Part shown: positions 37,101 through 48,203 of the stretch, in pieces
Layout of the letters: each line of letters begins with the position of its first letter
Position numbering within the stretch: position 1 is the first letter of the stretch
Assembly: GCA_023251155.1 (NCBI GenBank)
Contig: JAHEZH010000022.1
Location: 1-50,415, forward strand
From: Flammeovirgaceae bacterium
GTDB taxonomy: Bacteria > Bacteroidota > Bacteroidia > Cytophagales > Cyclobacteriaceae
Direction: 5' to 3'
DNA: 50,415 nt
Made by a program: the position numbers and the translations under genes
Notes under the pieces: model-generated
Database searches by the model: none
Seen by the model: only the letters and a program-made list of their open reading frames with translations
What the model was told of the DNA's origin: nothing

Positions 37101-38273
37101 CCATATATTGCCGCTTTTATCTTCTGCCAGTGCCTTCACATTATTCCCCAACCAACTTTTCTCAGTCATCCGATTCCCCTGATGGGTCTGAAATTTTTTA
37201 GCATTGTTATCAATGAGATAAGCCCCTTTATCATGGGTACCGATCCATGTTATTCCGGTATTATCCACATAGATATTGCGCACTGAATTGGTGGGGAATT
37301 GATTGGGATTACTTTCGGCTGCTCCGTAATGAACAATCTCCTGAGAGGATGCCTTCAGGTAATATAAACCTGAATTCTCCCCTCCTGCCCATAAGTTGCC
37401 GGAGGCATCGAAGCACAGGGTTAGGATATTTTCAGCCCCCTCCCCGCGAAGTGCCTGTTTTAATTGTATTCGTTTAACCTGGTAGCGGTTGTTCTGAGGA
37501 GTGAGCCGGATGATTTCTTTATCAGCTGTACCCAGCCAGATGTTTCCTGACGGGTCGCTGATCACTTGTGTGATTTCCTTTGAGGTGATGCTTTGATCCA
37601 TTTCCGGCAACGGCAGGGTATGTAGTGCAGGAGTATCAAACAATTTGAGCCCCCCTTTTGTACCTACCCACATACGGTCTTTTATGAGTAGCAAGGTGGT
37701 GATATAATTACCCGTGAGCACCTGGTTCTCCTGGCCGATATCCGCATTATGAATGAAGGTGAAAGTCTGGGGATCGTAGATGTTCAGACCGTTTCCATGG
37801 GTACCTATCCATATTTTCCCCTGGGGATCAAAGGCCAGTGAAGTGATGTATTTATTGACCAGGTGATTGCGGTTACCTTTCAACAGATCCACATCCAGGA
37901 AATTATCTTTCTCCCTGTTATAGATGACTAATCCTTGTGCCGTGCCTATCCATAGTTGCTGATGTGCATCTTCGATGATCGCATTGATCCGGTTGTTCGG
38001 AAGGCTGGTGCTGTCACCTGCGGTGTGTTCATACCTGTAAAGCGTGGTTCCATCATAGCGCATCAACCCATTGCTCAGACCGAACCACATGTAGCCTTTA
38101 CTGTCTTTATATATACACCGAACGAATGCGCTGGAGAGTTGATCGGGTGCCACGGGAACAAAGGTAGGTGGTTGCGATTGGGCAATGAAGAGCGTACTGA
38201 ACACTAACGCCAGTGTGCAGGTTATTCTGCGGAGCAGGCAAATAAAAAAAGGGGTGTAGCTCATCTTCTCCAT
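34122..38273 (-). CDS. Hybrid two-component system regulator (HTCS)
   Basis: One-protein two-component system of 1383 aa that senses a glycan fragment in the periplasm and activates the locus. Signal/anchor at about 15-33, then 14 two-component-propeller repeats (W-I/V/F-G-T/S...GL motifs from MWFGLSNGL near 62 to FYVGSYDGL near 665), which fits two seven-bladed propellers. A Y_Y_Y domain follows at about 735-800 and a transmembrane helix at 805-828. The kinase has phospho-acceptor H866 (NISHEFRTP), N-box at about 985 and G-box DNGIGIS/GTGIGLAL. The receiver has D1183 (VSDILMP) and K1235. A C-terminal AraC double helix-turn-helix (about 1285-1380) ends the protein. All catalytic residues are present. 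It lies directly upstream of susC on the same strand. Confidence 0.97.
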   Translation of the reverse strand: MEKMSYTPFFICLLRRITCTLALVFSTLFIAQSQPPTFVPVAPDQLSSAFVRCIYKDSKGYMWFGLSNGLMRYDGTTLYRYEHTAGDSTSLPNNRINAIIEDAHQQLWIGTAQGLVIYNREKDNFLDVDLLKGNRNHLVNKYITSLAFDPQGKIWIGTHGNGLNIYDPQTFTFIHNADIGQENQVLTGNYITTLLLIKDRMWVGTKGGLKLFDTPALHTLPLPEMDQSITSKEITQVISDPSGNIWLGTADKEIIRLTPQNNRYQVKRIQLKQALRGEGAENILTLCFDASGNLWAGGENSGLYYLKASSQEIVHYGAAESNPNQFPTNSVRNIYVDNTGITWIGTHDKGAYLIDNNAKKFQTHQGNRMTEKSWLGNNVKALAEDKSGNIWMALGGGGLAKLDARTREIQFDQALNKKLETNHLYALLYDSNENLWIGTWGKGIYRLNLRTSELKNYRMESNGFGDNKVFCFYRDKNQKLWVGSVGSGLFYLDPAQDKFVCLNEENQPNHIPNTAYITSILTDETNTLWVASLFGLYKLKSTEENSYTYTWYTKENQSGIGSNEIQTIYKDSKKNLWFGSGDNGVSILPAESSTFKIMRKQDGFLSNSVKAIVADKNGNIWFSSSRGLSKYHPATHSFQNYTQEDGLPSNEFNPNALLLAKDGKFYVGSYDGLVSFYPDSIKSNPVKPVIFLTDLKLNNQSVPIGTDDSPLQKHISLTTKIELRNSQHSFVLDFAALNYGQSSRNNYCYKLEGFDTDWNCIGEGHSATYTNLDPGHYVFFVKASNSDGVWSEQPARLEIVIHPALWKTWWALLVYIAVSAAIIFFLIRIRLERIKIKSQLEFERLAHEREHELSESKTQFFTNISHEFRTPLSLMAMPVESLISMQGLPPAVKERLDTIRTSSDKLMRLVNELMDFNKLESTKLKLRIQQGELVRFVKEITSAFTSLAQKRNIHFGVHSMVSSLDGWYDPDKLEKIIVNVLSNAFKFTLDNGQINVVIQSKYPFAFQGRSRERHLEIIIVDNGIGISAEELPFIFDKFYQAKSSDKIANTGTGIGLALTKGLLELHHGSITVESTPEQETKFIIRLPIDRESYADEDICEPPGYITTTEIPRPVPACEASVDAEGTIHSESDLPQILIVEDNEELRKYIALELSQQFHVIEATDGREGLEIAIERSPDLIVSDILMPGKTGMELCQEIKSNIKTSHIPVILLTAKATVEDQIEGIAAGADVYITKPFSVRYLIAHVNQIVDSRKKLYSRFSQEVYLLPGKVASNEIDQAFLQKAIDYVIDHIQNPQLGVDSIADLFHLSRMQVYRKLKALTGKSVVDFIRMVRIKQALKLMETHQYTLSEIAFQTGFNSASYFTKCFKDQYGKAPSEYLAPKS

Positions 38274-38400
38274 ACAAGAAACATCAACAGCGATTGGAAG
38301 TTACACATTTTACACTGGTAATCTTGCCTGACCATCGACTCACAAACGACAAACCCTTTTTCATTTTTTTTGATTGATGAGTTAGACGTTAACGGATCAC

Positions 38401-40857
38401 TCAATAATTAACCAGCGAGTAAACCTCTCCTCGTTGAGTGGGCACATCGTACAGCCAGGTGATGGCAGGCTTGGCCGCAAGCAGGGATGCACTATCCGCA
38501 ATGACGGGTGCTGGCAACCGGTCGATAGCGAAAAATGAATTTGAGTTGACACCTGTTGCCAAAACCAGACCGGCGCCATCGTTTAGCTTAAGCGGATGAG
38601 GTGAACGTAACCTGAGGTTGCCACCGAGGTTTGATTTGATGACCAGCTTTTCCAGCTTTCCATTTTTCCATTTCATCTCAACAATCTCGAAGCCGCCTTT
38701 TGCACGCAACCCGCTGATGCTTCCTTCCGGCCACACATCGGGCAAAGCAGGGAGCAGATGAATTTCATCGTACGCACTCTGCATCAACATCTCGGTAATG
38801 CCCGATGTACAACCAAAGTTACCATCGATTTGAAAGGGAGGATGCGCATCAAAAAGATTGTTGTAGGTGCCACCTCCTCCTTCTATGGTACCAACTGGCG
38901 TGAGCTGGTCCTGGATCAATTTATACGCATGATTACCATCCAGCAACCGTGCCCACCAGTTTACTTTCCACCCCATGCTCCACCCCGTTGACACATCACC
39001 CCGATGCATTAGGGTCGTCTTTGCTGCACGGTATAAATCGGGAGTGCGATAGGCAGAAATCTGATTGGAGGGATATAATCCATACAAATGAGAAACGTGC
39101 CGGTGCTTATCGCCGGGGTCATCAATATCTTCGAGCCACTCCTGCAACTGGCCATGCTGCCCGATGTGCATGGGCGGCAGCCGAAGCCGCATGTTTTTTA
39201 AGGTATCAATGAATGCGGCATCACGTTTCAGTATTTCCGCAGCTCGGATGGTGTTGCTGAATACATCAAAGACAATCTGATTACTCATGGTAGTCCCTAC
39301 ATCGAGCGATGAACCCTGATGCGCAGCAGGTGCATTTTCCGGTGACATATCCGGATTAACCACCAGCCAATGGTACTTCGGATGTTCGACCAGAAAGTCA
39401 ACAAAGAAAAGGGCGGCTCCTTTTAATACCGGATAAACGGAGGCGAGGTATTGCTCATCTCCATTGTATAAGTAATGCTCCCACAGGTGCTGACTCGTCC
39501 AGCCACCCCCCATTGGCCATGCTCCCCAGAAGGCCGCATCCACTGCACCTGTCGCACGCCAGATGTCGGTGTTATGATGGGCCATCCAGCCCCGTGCTCC
39601 ATACATCACGCGTGCTGTCTCTTGCCCGGTCTCCGACAACTCCTTTACCATCTGAAGAAAAGGATCGTGCAGCTCAGCGAGGTTTGTTTTTTCTGCTGGC
39701 CAGTAGTTCATCTCTGCATTAATATTAATGGTGTACTTACTGTCCCAGGGAGGATTCATTTTATTGTTCCAAAGTCCCTGCAGTGTGATGGGCTGACCAC
39801 CGGGTTGCGAAGAAGCGATGAGCAGATAGCGGCCGTACTGAAAATACAGGGCAGCAAGATGCGGATCACGCGATGTGCGGAAGTTTTTCAACCGTACATC
39901 AATAGGTTGTTGCACTGCATCGGTCACTCCGAGATCAAGCTTCACGCGATTAAAATACTTCTGGTAAGCATCAACATGATCGTTCACCATCTGATCAATT
40001 GATTTCGATGCAATTTTATTGAGCTCACTTTCTGCACGCTGATTTTCATCTCCCTCCAGATGGCGGTAATCGGTAAAGTTGGTGGCAATGGAAATACAAA
40101 TCGTCGCTGCGTTAGCGTGTTGAACGATTAACGTTGAATCATTGGCTAATTGCTTTCCGCCTTCCAGCTTGATGCGTGCTATTCCTTTGAACCGTACTTT
40201 TCCTTCTACGGTTTCGTGATCGGATGTCGTAGCAGTCAACGTCAGGTCATTGACAGAAGTTGTTTTGATACTTGCTTTCAGATGTGGCGAGGTAAACGAT
40301 GCCTGGAAAGAAATGCTCCCTGATTTACTCGCTGTCAATCGTATCACAATAACACGATCAGGAAGGGAAGCAAACACTTCGCGTGTGTAAGTGATGCGGC
40401 CTACTTTGTAGGTCGTTTTAGCTACTGCTCTTTCAATGTCGAGTTCGCGGTAGTAATCCGTGTAGTTTTCATGATCATTAAAAGTAAGCAGAAGATTTCC
40501 CACCGGTTGAAATTTCTGACCGTGTGATTTTTGGGAGATGATCGTCTTATTGGCAAGTTGCTCTGCTTCCTTTTGTTTGCCATTATAAATGAGCTGCCTT
40601 ATTTGATCCAATGAAGCCAGTGCCTCCGGATTGTCATTGCGGTTGGGACTGCCACTCCACACGGTATGCTCGTTCAGTTGAATGATCTCCTGCGCAACAT
40701 TACCATAAATCATGGCGCCAAGTCTTCCGTTTCCAACGGGTAACGCATTCTCCCACGTGTCTCCGGATGGAAGGTTATACCATAGTTTTAGTGCCGGTTT
40801 CTTCTGAGCGAAAACAGGAATTGTGAAAATGAACAGCAGATAAAAGAGGCGCTTCAT
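38401..40857 (-). CDS. Secreted GH95 alpha-L-fucosidase or alpha-L-galactosidase
   Basis: Inverting glycosidase of 818 aa. Signal peptide 1-17 (ending VFAQ), N-terminal beta domain from [20 protein letters not shown], an (alpha/alpha)6 barrel from about 290, and a C-terminal beta domain. The catalytic asparagine pair is N378 and N380 in the [12 protein letters not shown] block; [10 protein letters not shown] and [13 protein letters not shown] are further family marks that include the acid. GH95 enzymes of the Bacteroides ovatus complex-xylan locus are known to remove alpha-L-galactose, so this role is as likely here as defucosylation. It follows the esterase trio by 70 bases and precedes the HTCS gene by 127. 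Confidence 0.93.
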   Translation of the reverse strand: MKRLFYLLFIFTIPVFAQKKPALKLWYNLPSGDTWENALPVGNGRLGAMIYGNVAQEIIQLNEHTVWSGSPNRNDNPEALASLDQIRQLIYNGKQKEAEQLANKTIISQKSHGQKFQPVGNLLLTFNDHENYTDYYRELDIERAVAKTTYKVGRITYTREVFASLPDRVIVIRLTASKSGSISFQASFTSPHLKASIKTTSVNDLTLTATTSDHETVEGKVRFKGIARIKLEGGKQLANDSTLIVQHANAATICISIATNFTDYRHLEGDENQRAESELNKIASKSIDQMVNDHVDAYQKYFNRVKLDLGVTDAVQQPIDVRLKNFRTSRDPHLAALYFQYGRYLLIASSQPGGQPITLQGLWNNKMNPPWDSKYTININAEMNYWPAEKTNLAELHDPFLQMVKELSETGQETARVMYGARGWMAHHNTDIWRATGAVDAAFWGAWPMGGGWTSQHLWEHYLYNGDEQYLASVYPVLKGAALFFVDFLVEHPKYHWLVVNPDMSPENAPAAHQGSSLDVGTTMSNQIVFDVFSNTIRAAEILKRDAAFIDTLKNMRLRLPPMHIGQHGQLQEWLEDIDDPGDKHRHVSHLYGLYPSNQISAYRTPDLYRAAKTTLMHRGDVSTGWSMGWKVNWWARLLDGNHAYKLIQDQLTPVGTIEGGGGTYNNLFDAHPPFQIDGNFGCTSGITEMLMQSAYDEIHLLPALPDVWPEGSISGLRAKGGFEIVEMKWKNGKLEKLVIKSNLGGNLRLRSPHPLKLNDGAGLVLATGVNSNSFFAIDRLPAPVIADSASLLAAKPAITWLYDVPTQRGEVYSLVNY

Positions 40858-40927
40858 AAGTTAATGATCATTCCATTGCCGACACATCGATGATTAATTC
40901 ATGCATAGCGTATATCGGTCGCTTTCG

Positions 40928-43933
<3,006 letters not shown>

Positions 43934-43940
43934 TCAGCGA

Positions 43941-45104
43941 TTAATTTTTAAACACGATTTGTACGGTTTCCGTCACGTAGGTTTTTACGTTCATCCACGT
44001 ATGACCACCATCCGTTAGTAAACTTTTATACTTCACGTTTTTTGATTTCAGGTACTCCATAAACGCTACGTTTCCCTGATATAGAAAATCGTCCGTGCCT
44101 ACACTTATCCAAAGCAGGCGCAACTGTTCATTGGTTTTCTTTGCATCCGCACCAATGTGTTTATAGTTTGATTCCATCTCAGCAGGTGAAAGCCCGGCAC
44201 TGAAAGAACAAATCCATGCAAAAGTATCCATGTTATTAAAGCCCGCGCGTAACGTTTGCCCGCCACCACGGGAAAAGCCGCCAATAGCACGGTTATTTCG
44301 ATCTGTCAGGGTCCGGTAATTTTTATCGATGTAAGGAATAACCTGATGGATCAGATCACCTTCAAAAAGTTGGGCACGCTTGATGGCATCCTCACCATCG
44401 CGCACCATCACATAGGCAGGTTTCGGTTTGCCCGTTTGTTCCGCAATGCGTGCAAGCGGATTTCCATAAGGCATCACCACAATCATCGGGTTAGCTTTTC
44501 CCTCTGCAATCAGGTTATCTAAAATCAAATTCACTCGGCCTACTTTAAAGAAAGTCTCTTCGGTATCGGTAGTTCCGCTGATCAGGTAAAAGACCGGATA
44601 TTTTAGTGAAGGGTTTTTCTCATACCCCGGTGGGGTGTACACCACCAGTGAGCCGGTCGTTTCCTGGATGGACGGATAATATTCATACGTGACCGTACCA
44701 TGCGGTACATTTTTCATCGCAAACACCAGGGGCTCTTCCCCCGGAACATCTACCATACTTGCCTTAAACCGTTCATTGGGAAAGTAAGCTACGTTGGCAG
44801 GATCCATCACGGTAATACCATCCACCTGAAAGCTGTACGGATAGCTATCCGGCTTCACCGGGCCGACCGTCACGCTCCAGAGGCCGGTTGAATCTTTCGT
44901 CATACTCACCGGTGCCTTTTCAAACTGAGCACTCAGCTTCACCTCTTTGGCACGTGGTGCCTGGTAACGAAACGTTATTTTTTTATCCTGATGTACTTCG
45001 GGCGACACCACCAACGGGCCTCTTGGTGGTTGTGCCTTAACGATTGAGAACGTCAGCAGCAGCAAACACAGGAAGAACCTTGTTATTATAGCTAGTCTTT
45101 TCAT
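43941..45104 (-). CDS. Secreted CE1-type esterase with altered oxyanion motif
   Basis: 387 aa from the ATG at 45102-45104 (MKRLAII). The frame is open to 45164 but would then overlap the permease gene and precede the signal peptide (ending VKAQ). It has the same sandwich plus CE1 plan as its neighbour. In the long frame the triad is S298 (GGFSRGGG), the aspartate in GTDD (358/359) and H388 (GGHTW). Two places differ from the sister enzymes: YLISGTTD replaces YLIHGGSD, so the usual HG of the oxyanion loop is lost, and an extra insert of about 20 residues (236-262) precedes the serine. It may have a changed substrate or weak activity. Confidence 0.9.
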   Translation of the reverse strand: MKRLAIITRFFLCLLLLTFSIVKAQPPRGPLVVSPEVHQDKKITFRYQAPRAKEVKLSAQFEKAPVSMTKDSTGLWSVTVGPVKPDSYPYSFQVDGITVMDPANVAYFPNERFKASMVDVPGEEPLVFAMKNVPHGTVTYEYYPSIQETTGSLVVYTPPGYEKNPSLKYPVFYLISGTTDTEETFFKVGRVNLILDNLIAEGKANPMIVVMPYGNPLARIAEQTGKPKPAYVMVRDGEDAIKRAQLFEGDLIHQVIPYIDKNYRTLTDRNNRAIGGFSRGGGQTLRAGFNNMDTFAWICSFSAGLSPAEMESNYKHIGADAKKTNEQLRLLWISVGTDDFLYQGNVAFMEYLKSKNVKYKSLLTDGGHTWMNVKTYVTETVQIVFKN

Positions 45105-45123
45105 ATTGTTTTTAATCGTTACA

Positions 45124-46440
45124 TTATACCAATGCGTTGATGATAAGCACACCAATGAGGCCAATCACGGAGACCAGGGTTTCCATTACCGTCCATGAAC
45201 GAAAGGTATCTTTCATGGAAAGGCCGAAATACTCCTTGAATAACCAGAAAGCGGTATCATTGACATGGGAGCAAAATAAACTACCCGCTCCAATGGACAA
45301 CACCAATAAATTAGGATCGACTGCAGTATGAGCAGTAAACGGATATAAAATTCCCGCAGCAGTAAGACCCGCAATAGTGGCAGAGCCTAATGCAAGTCGC
45401 AACCCTGCCGTCACGATCCATGCAAGCACTAAAGGGGGAAGTTGCCACCCACTGAGTACGGATGCCAGTTCCTGGCTCAGACCACTGTCAACCAGTATTT
45501 GTTTCAGCATGCCTGCACCACTGATAATAAGCAGAATCATGGCAATGTCTTTTACGGCTTCACCATACACCTTCATAACCTGCGATAGTCTTTTCTTCTG
45601 GTGCAGCCCCAATGAATAAGTAGCGATGGCGATCGTCAGTGCCATCGCTACATTCGGCTCGGATAAAAACTGCATTACATTATTAAAAGACGAATCGGGG
45701 GCAGCGTCAAGTTTAGTCAGAAGCATTGCAACGGCAATGATGATGACCGGAAGAAGAGAAGAAACAAGGCTATTGATGATGCCTGGCATTTGCTCATCAG
45801 GAAGCTCAACGGATTGACAGATCACGGGCACTGATGAGGAAAGGTTCTTTAACGTAGCAGAAAACAGCGGTCCTGCAATCACGATAGCGGGAATAGCGAT
45901 GATCATCCCATACACGAACGTGGTAACCATGTCGGCCTGGAACTGAGCTACCAGGGCAATGGGTGAAGGGTGCGGGGGCAAAAAACCGTGCATCACTGAC
46001 AAGGAGGCAAGCATCGGAAGTCCGATATAAACCAATGGAAGCTGGTAACGAAATGCGACAGAGAAAATGATCGGTACCAATAACACAAAGCCGACATTGT
46101 AGTAGAGCGGAATGCCAACAATAAATCCCGTCAGGCTCATGGCCCAGACAATGTAATTCCTGCCGAAGATCCGTTGCATCAGGCCGGCAATACGTTGGGC
46201 CGCACCGCTGTCGGCTACCAACTTCCCTAACATGGCACCCAATACAATCACAATAGCGATTGATCCCAGGGTATCACCGATTCCCTTACTTATCGATTTG
46301 GAAATGGCATGGAATGGAATGCCCAACAGCACACCCGCCACTACCGACACAAACAGAAAAGCAAGAAACGGATTCAGCTTTACCCAACTGATGAGTAACA
46401 CCAGGCCAATGATGCAGCCGATGAGAATGAAAAAACTCAT
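45124..46440 (-). CDS. GntP-family sugar-acid permease
   Basis: Inner-membrane H+ symporter of the gluconate permease family, 438 aa and about 12-14 hydrophobic helices. Family marks are IPLYYNVGFVLLVPIIF (about 152-168) and SVMHGFLPPHPSPIALV. Known members carry gluconate, idonate, fructuronate or other aldonates, not neutral sugars. The start could be the ATG at 46438-46440 or a GTG at 46444-46446 that abuts the TAA of the dehydratase gene; either way the two genes are translationally coupled. In this locus a pentonate (xylonate or arabinonate) or a uronate is the likely substrate. Confidence 0.92.
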   Translation of the reverse strand: MSFFILIGCIIGLVLLISWVKLNPFLAFLFVSVVAGVLLGIPFHAISKSISKGIGDTLGSIAIVIVLGAMLGKLVADSGAAQRIAGLMQRIFGRNYIVWAMSLTGFIVGIPLYYNVGFVLLVPIIFSVAFRYQLPLVYIGLPMLASLSVMHGFLPPHPSPIALVAQFQADMVTTFVYGMIIAIPAIVIAGPLFSATLKNLSSSVPVICQSVELPDEQMPGIINSLVSSLLPVIIIAVAMLLTKLDAAPDSSFNNVMQFLSEPNVAMALTIAIATYSLGLHQKKRLSQVMKVYGEAVKDIAMILLIISGAGMLKQILVDSGLSQELASVLSGWQLPPLVLAWIVTAGLRLALGSATIAGLTAAGILYPFTAHTAVDPNLLVLSIGAGSLFCSHVNDTAFWLFKEYFGLSMKDTFRSWTVMETLVSVIGLIGVLIINALV

Positions 46441-46446
46441 GCTCAC

Positions 46447-48159
46447 TTAATGCGAATCACGTGTCACTTTCGCTCCTGATTTACCGCGAAGAAAATCAAG
46501 GTCTGCCCCCAGATCGGCCTGCTGCACATGGCGCACATAGAGGTTGACATAACCACGGTCGGCAGCAGGTTCGGGTTTCTTCCAGACTTTCCTGCGCTGG
46601 TCCAACTCTTCATCCGAAACATGCAAATGAAGTTTCTTTGCCTGCACATCCAGTTCAATAAGGTCTCCGTTTTTTACCAGTGCCAGATTACCACCTATCG
46701 CCGATTCCGGTGACACATGCAGTACCACTGTTCCGTAAGCAGTACCACTCATGCGGCCGTCTGAAATGCGTACCATGTCGGTGATGCCTTTATCCAGAAG
46801 TTTTTTGGGTAACGTCATGTTGCCTACTTCCGGCATACCGGGATAGCCCACCGGGCCAACGGTCTTCAATACCATCACGCAGGTTTCATCAATGTCAAGA
46901 TCAGGATCATCCACACGGTTGTGATAATCTTCAATGTCTTCGAAGACTACTGCACGTCCTGTATGCTTCATGAGTGCCGGGGTGGCGGCAGAAGGTTTGA
47001 TCACGGCACCGTTGGTGGCCAGATTACCTTTCAGTACGGTGATGCCCGCTTCCGATTGGAATGGACGATCATATTCAGCAATTACTTCGGTATTGAAACA
47101 GGTATCGCGCCCGACAATATTTTCTCCGTGCGTTTTGCCATTGACTGTCAATGCATCCAGATGAAGCTCTGACTTAAGCTGACTGATGATCACCGGTAAA
47201 CCTCCGGCATAATAGAAATCTTCCATGAGAAATTTCCCCGAAGGCATCAGGTTGAGCAGCAAAGGAATTTTACTACCCAGTTGATCGAAGTCATCCAGTT
47301 TAAGATCTACTCCGATACGTCCTGCTATGGCCGTAAGGTGAATTAAAAAATTCGAAGAGCCACCTATGGCCGCGTTGATCTTAATCGAATTTTCAAACGC
47401 TTTACGGGTAAGTATCCGAGACATCCGCAAGTCTTCTTTCACCATCTCTACAATTCTTCGTCCTGATAACTGGGCCATGACTTTTTTACGGGAGTCAACA
47501 GCCGGAATAGCAGAAGCACCCGGTAGGGTCAGCCCCAAAGCCTCCACCATACACGCCATGGTCGATGCTGTACCCATCGTCATGCAATGTCCCTGGCTTC
47601 TCGACATGCAACTCTCGGCCTGAGCATATTCATCGTAGGTTATTTTACCTTTCTTTAATTCATCCGTCAGTTGCCATACGGCTGTACCCGAACCGATGTC
47701 ATGTCCTTTGTATTTTCCATTCAGCATGGGACCTCCGGGAACAACCAGCGTTGGCAAGTCAACACTTGCGGCACCCATGACGGTGGAGGGCGTTGTCTTG
47801 TCACAACCGGTCAGCAAAACGATACCATCAAGCGGATTACCGCGGATGGATTCTTCCGCATCCATGCTGGCGAGATTGCGGAATAACATGGCCGTGGGTT
47901 TAAGTAATGTTTCCCCCAATGACATGATCGGAAACTCCAGCGGGAAACCACCGGCTTCGTAAACACCCCGCTTCACCGACTCTGCCGTATCACGCAGGTG
48001 CGCATTGCAGGGGGTGAGTTCGGACCACGTATTGCAGATACCAATAACCGGTCGTCCATCAAAAAGATCTTCGGGTATGCCCTGGTTCTTCATCCAACTC
48101 CGGTAGATAAAGCCCATCTTATCTTTCTTGCCAAACCAATCAGAACTTCTGTATTTCAT
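46447..48159 (-). CDS. IlvD/Edd-family pentonate dehydratase
   Basis: Iron-sulfur dehydratase of 570 aa that should convert a C5 sugar acid to 2-keto-3-deoxypentonate in the cytosol. Possible cluster cysteines are C51 (TPCNAHL), C119 (TGCDKTTP) and C192 (SQGHCMTMG). Their spacing of 68 and 73 equals that of C59, C127 and C200, which I recall as the [2Fe-2S] ligands of Rhizobium L-arabinonate dehydratase. The SRSQGHCMTMGTAST block is typical of the sugar-acid branch rather than of branched-chain amino-acid IlvD. No ilv genes are nearby. Xylonate and arabinonate cannot be told apart here. Confidence 0.9.
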   Translation of the reverse strand: MKYRSSDWFGKKDKMGFIYRSWMKNQGIPEDLFDGRPVIGICNTWSELTPCNAHLRDTAESVKRGVYEAGGFPLEFPIMSLGETLLKPTAMLFRNLASMDAEESIRGNPLDGIVLLTGCDKTTPSTVMGAASVDLPTLVVPGGPMLNGKYKGHDIGSGTAVWQLTDELKKGKITYDEYAQAESCMSRSQGHCMTMGTASTMACMVEALGLTLPGASAIPAVDSRKKVMAQLSGRRIVEMVKEDLRMSRILTRKAFENSIKINAAIGGSSNFLIHLTAIAGRIGVDLKLDDFDQLGSKIPLLLNLMPSGKFLMEDFYYAGGLPVIISQLKSELHLDALTVNGKTHGENIVGRDTCFNTEVIAEYDRPFQSEAGITVLKGNLATNGAVIKPSAATPALMKHTGRAVVFEDIEDYHNRVDDPDLDIDETCVMVLKTVGPVGYPGMPEVGNMTLPKKLLDKGITDMVRISDGRMSGTAYGTVVLHVSPESAIGGNLALVKNGDLIELDVQAKKLHLHVSDEELDQRRKVWKKPEPAADRGYVNLYVRHVQQADLGADLDFLRGKSGAKVTRDSH

Positions 48160-48203
48160 GAGAGCACGTTATAAATTAAATGAATAGATCGTCGTTGAAT
48201 TTT

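Noticed and set aside
46447-48159. Branched-chain amino-acid IlvD
   Set aside because: Sugar-acid branch motifs and neighbours; no ilvBCN genes nearby.
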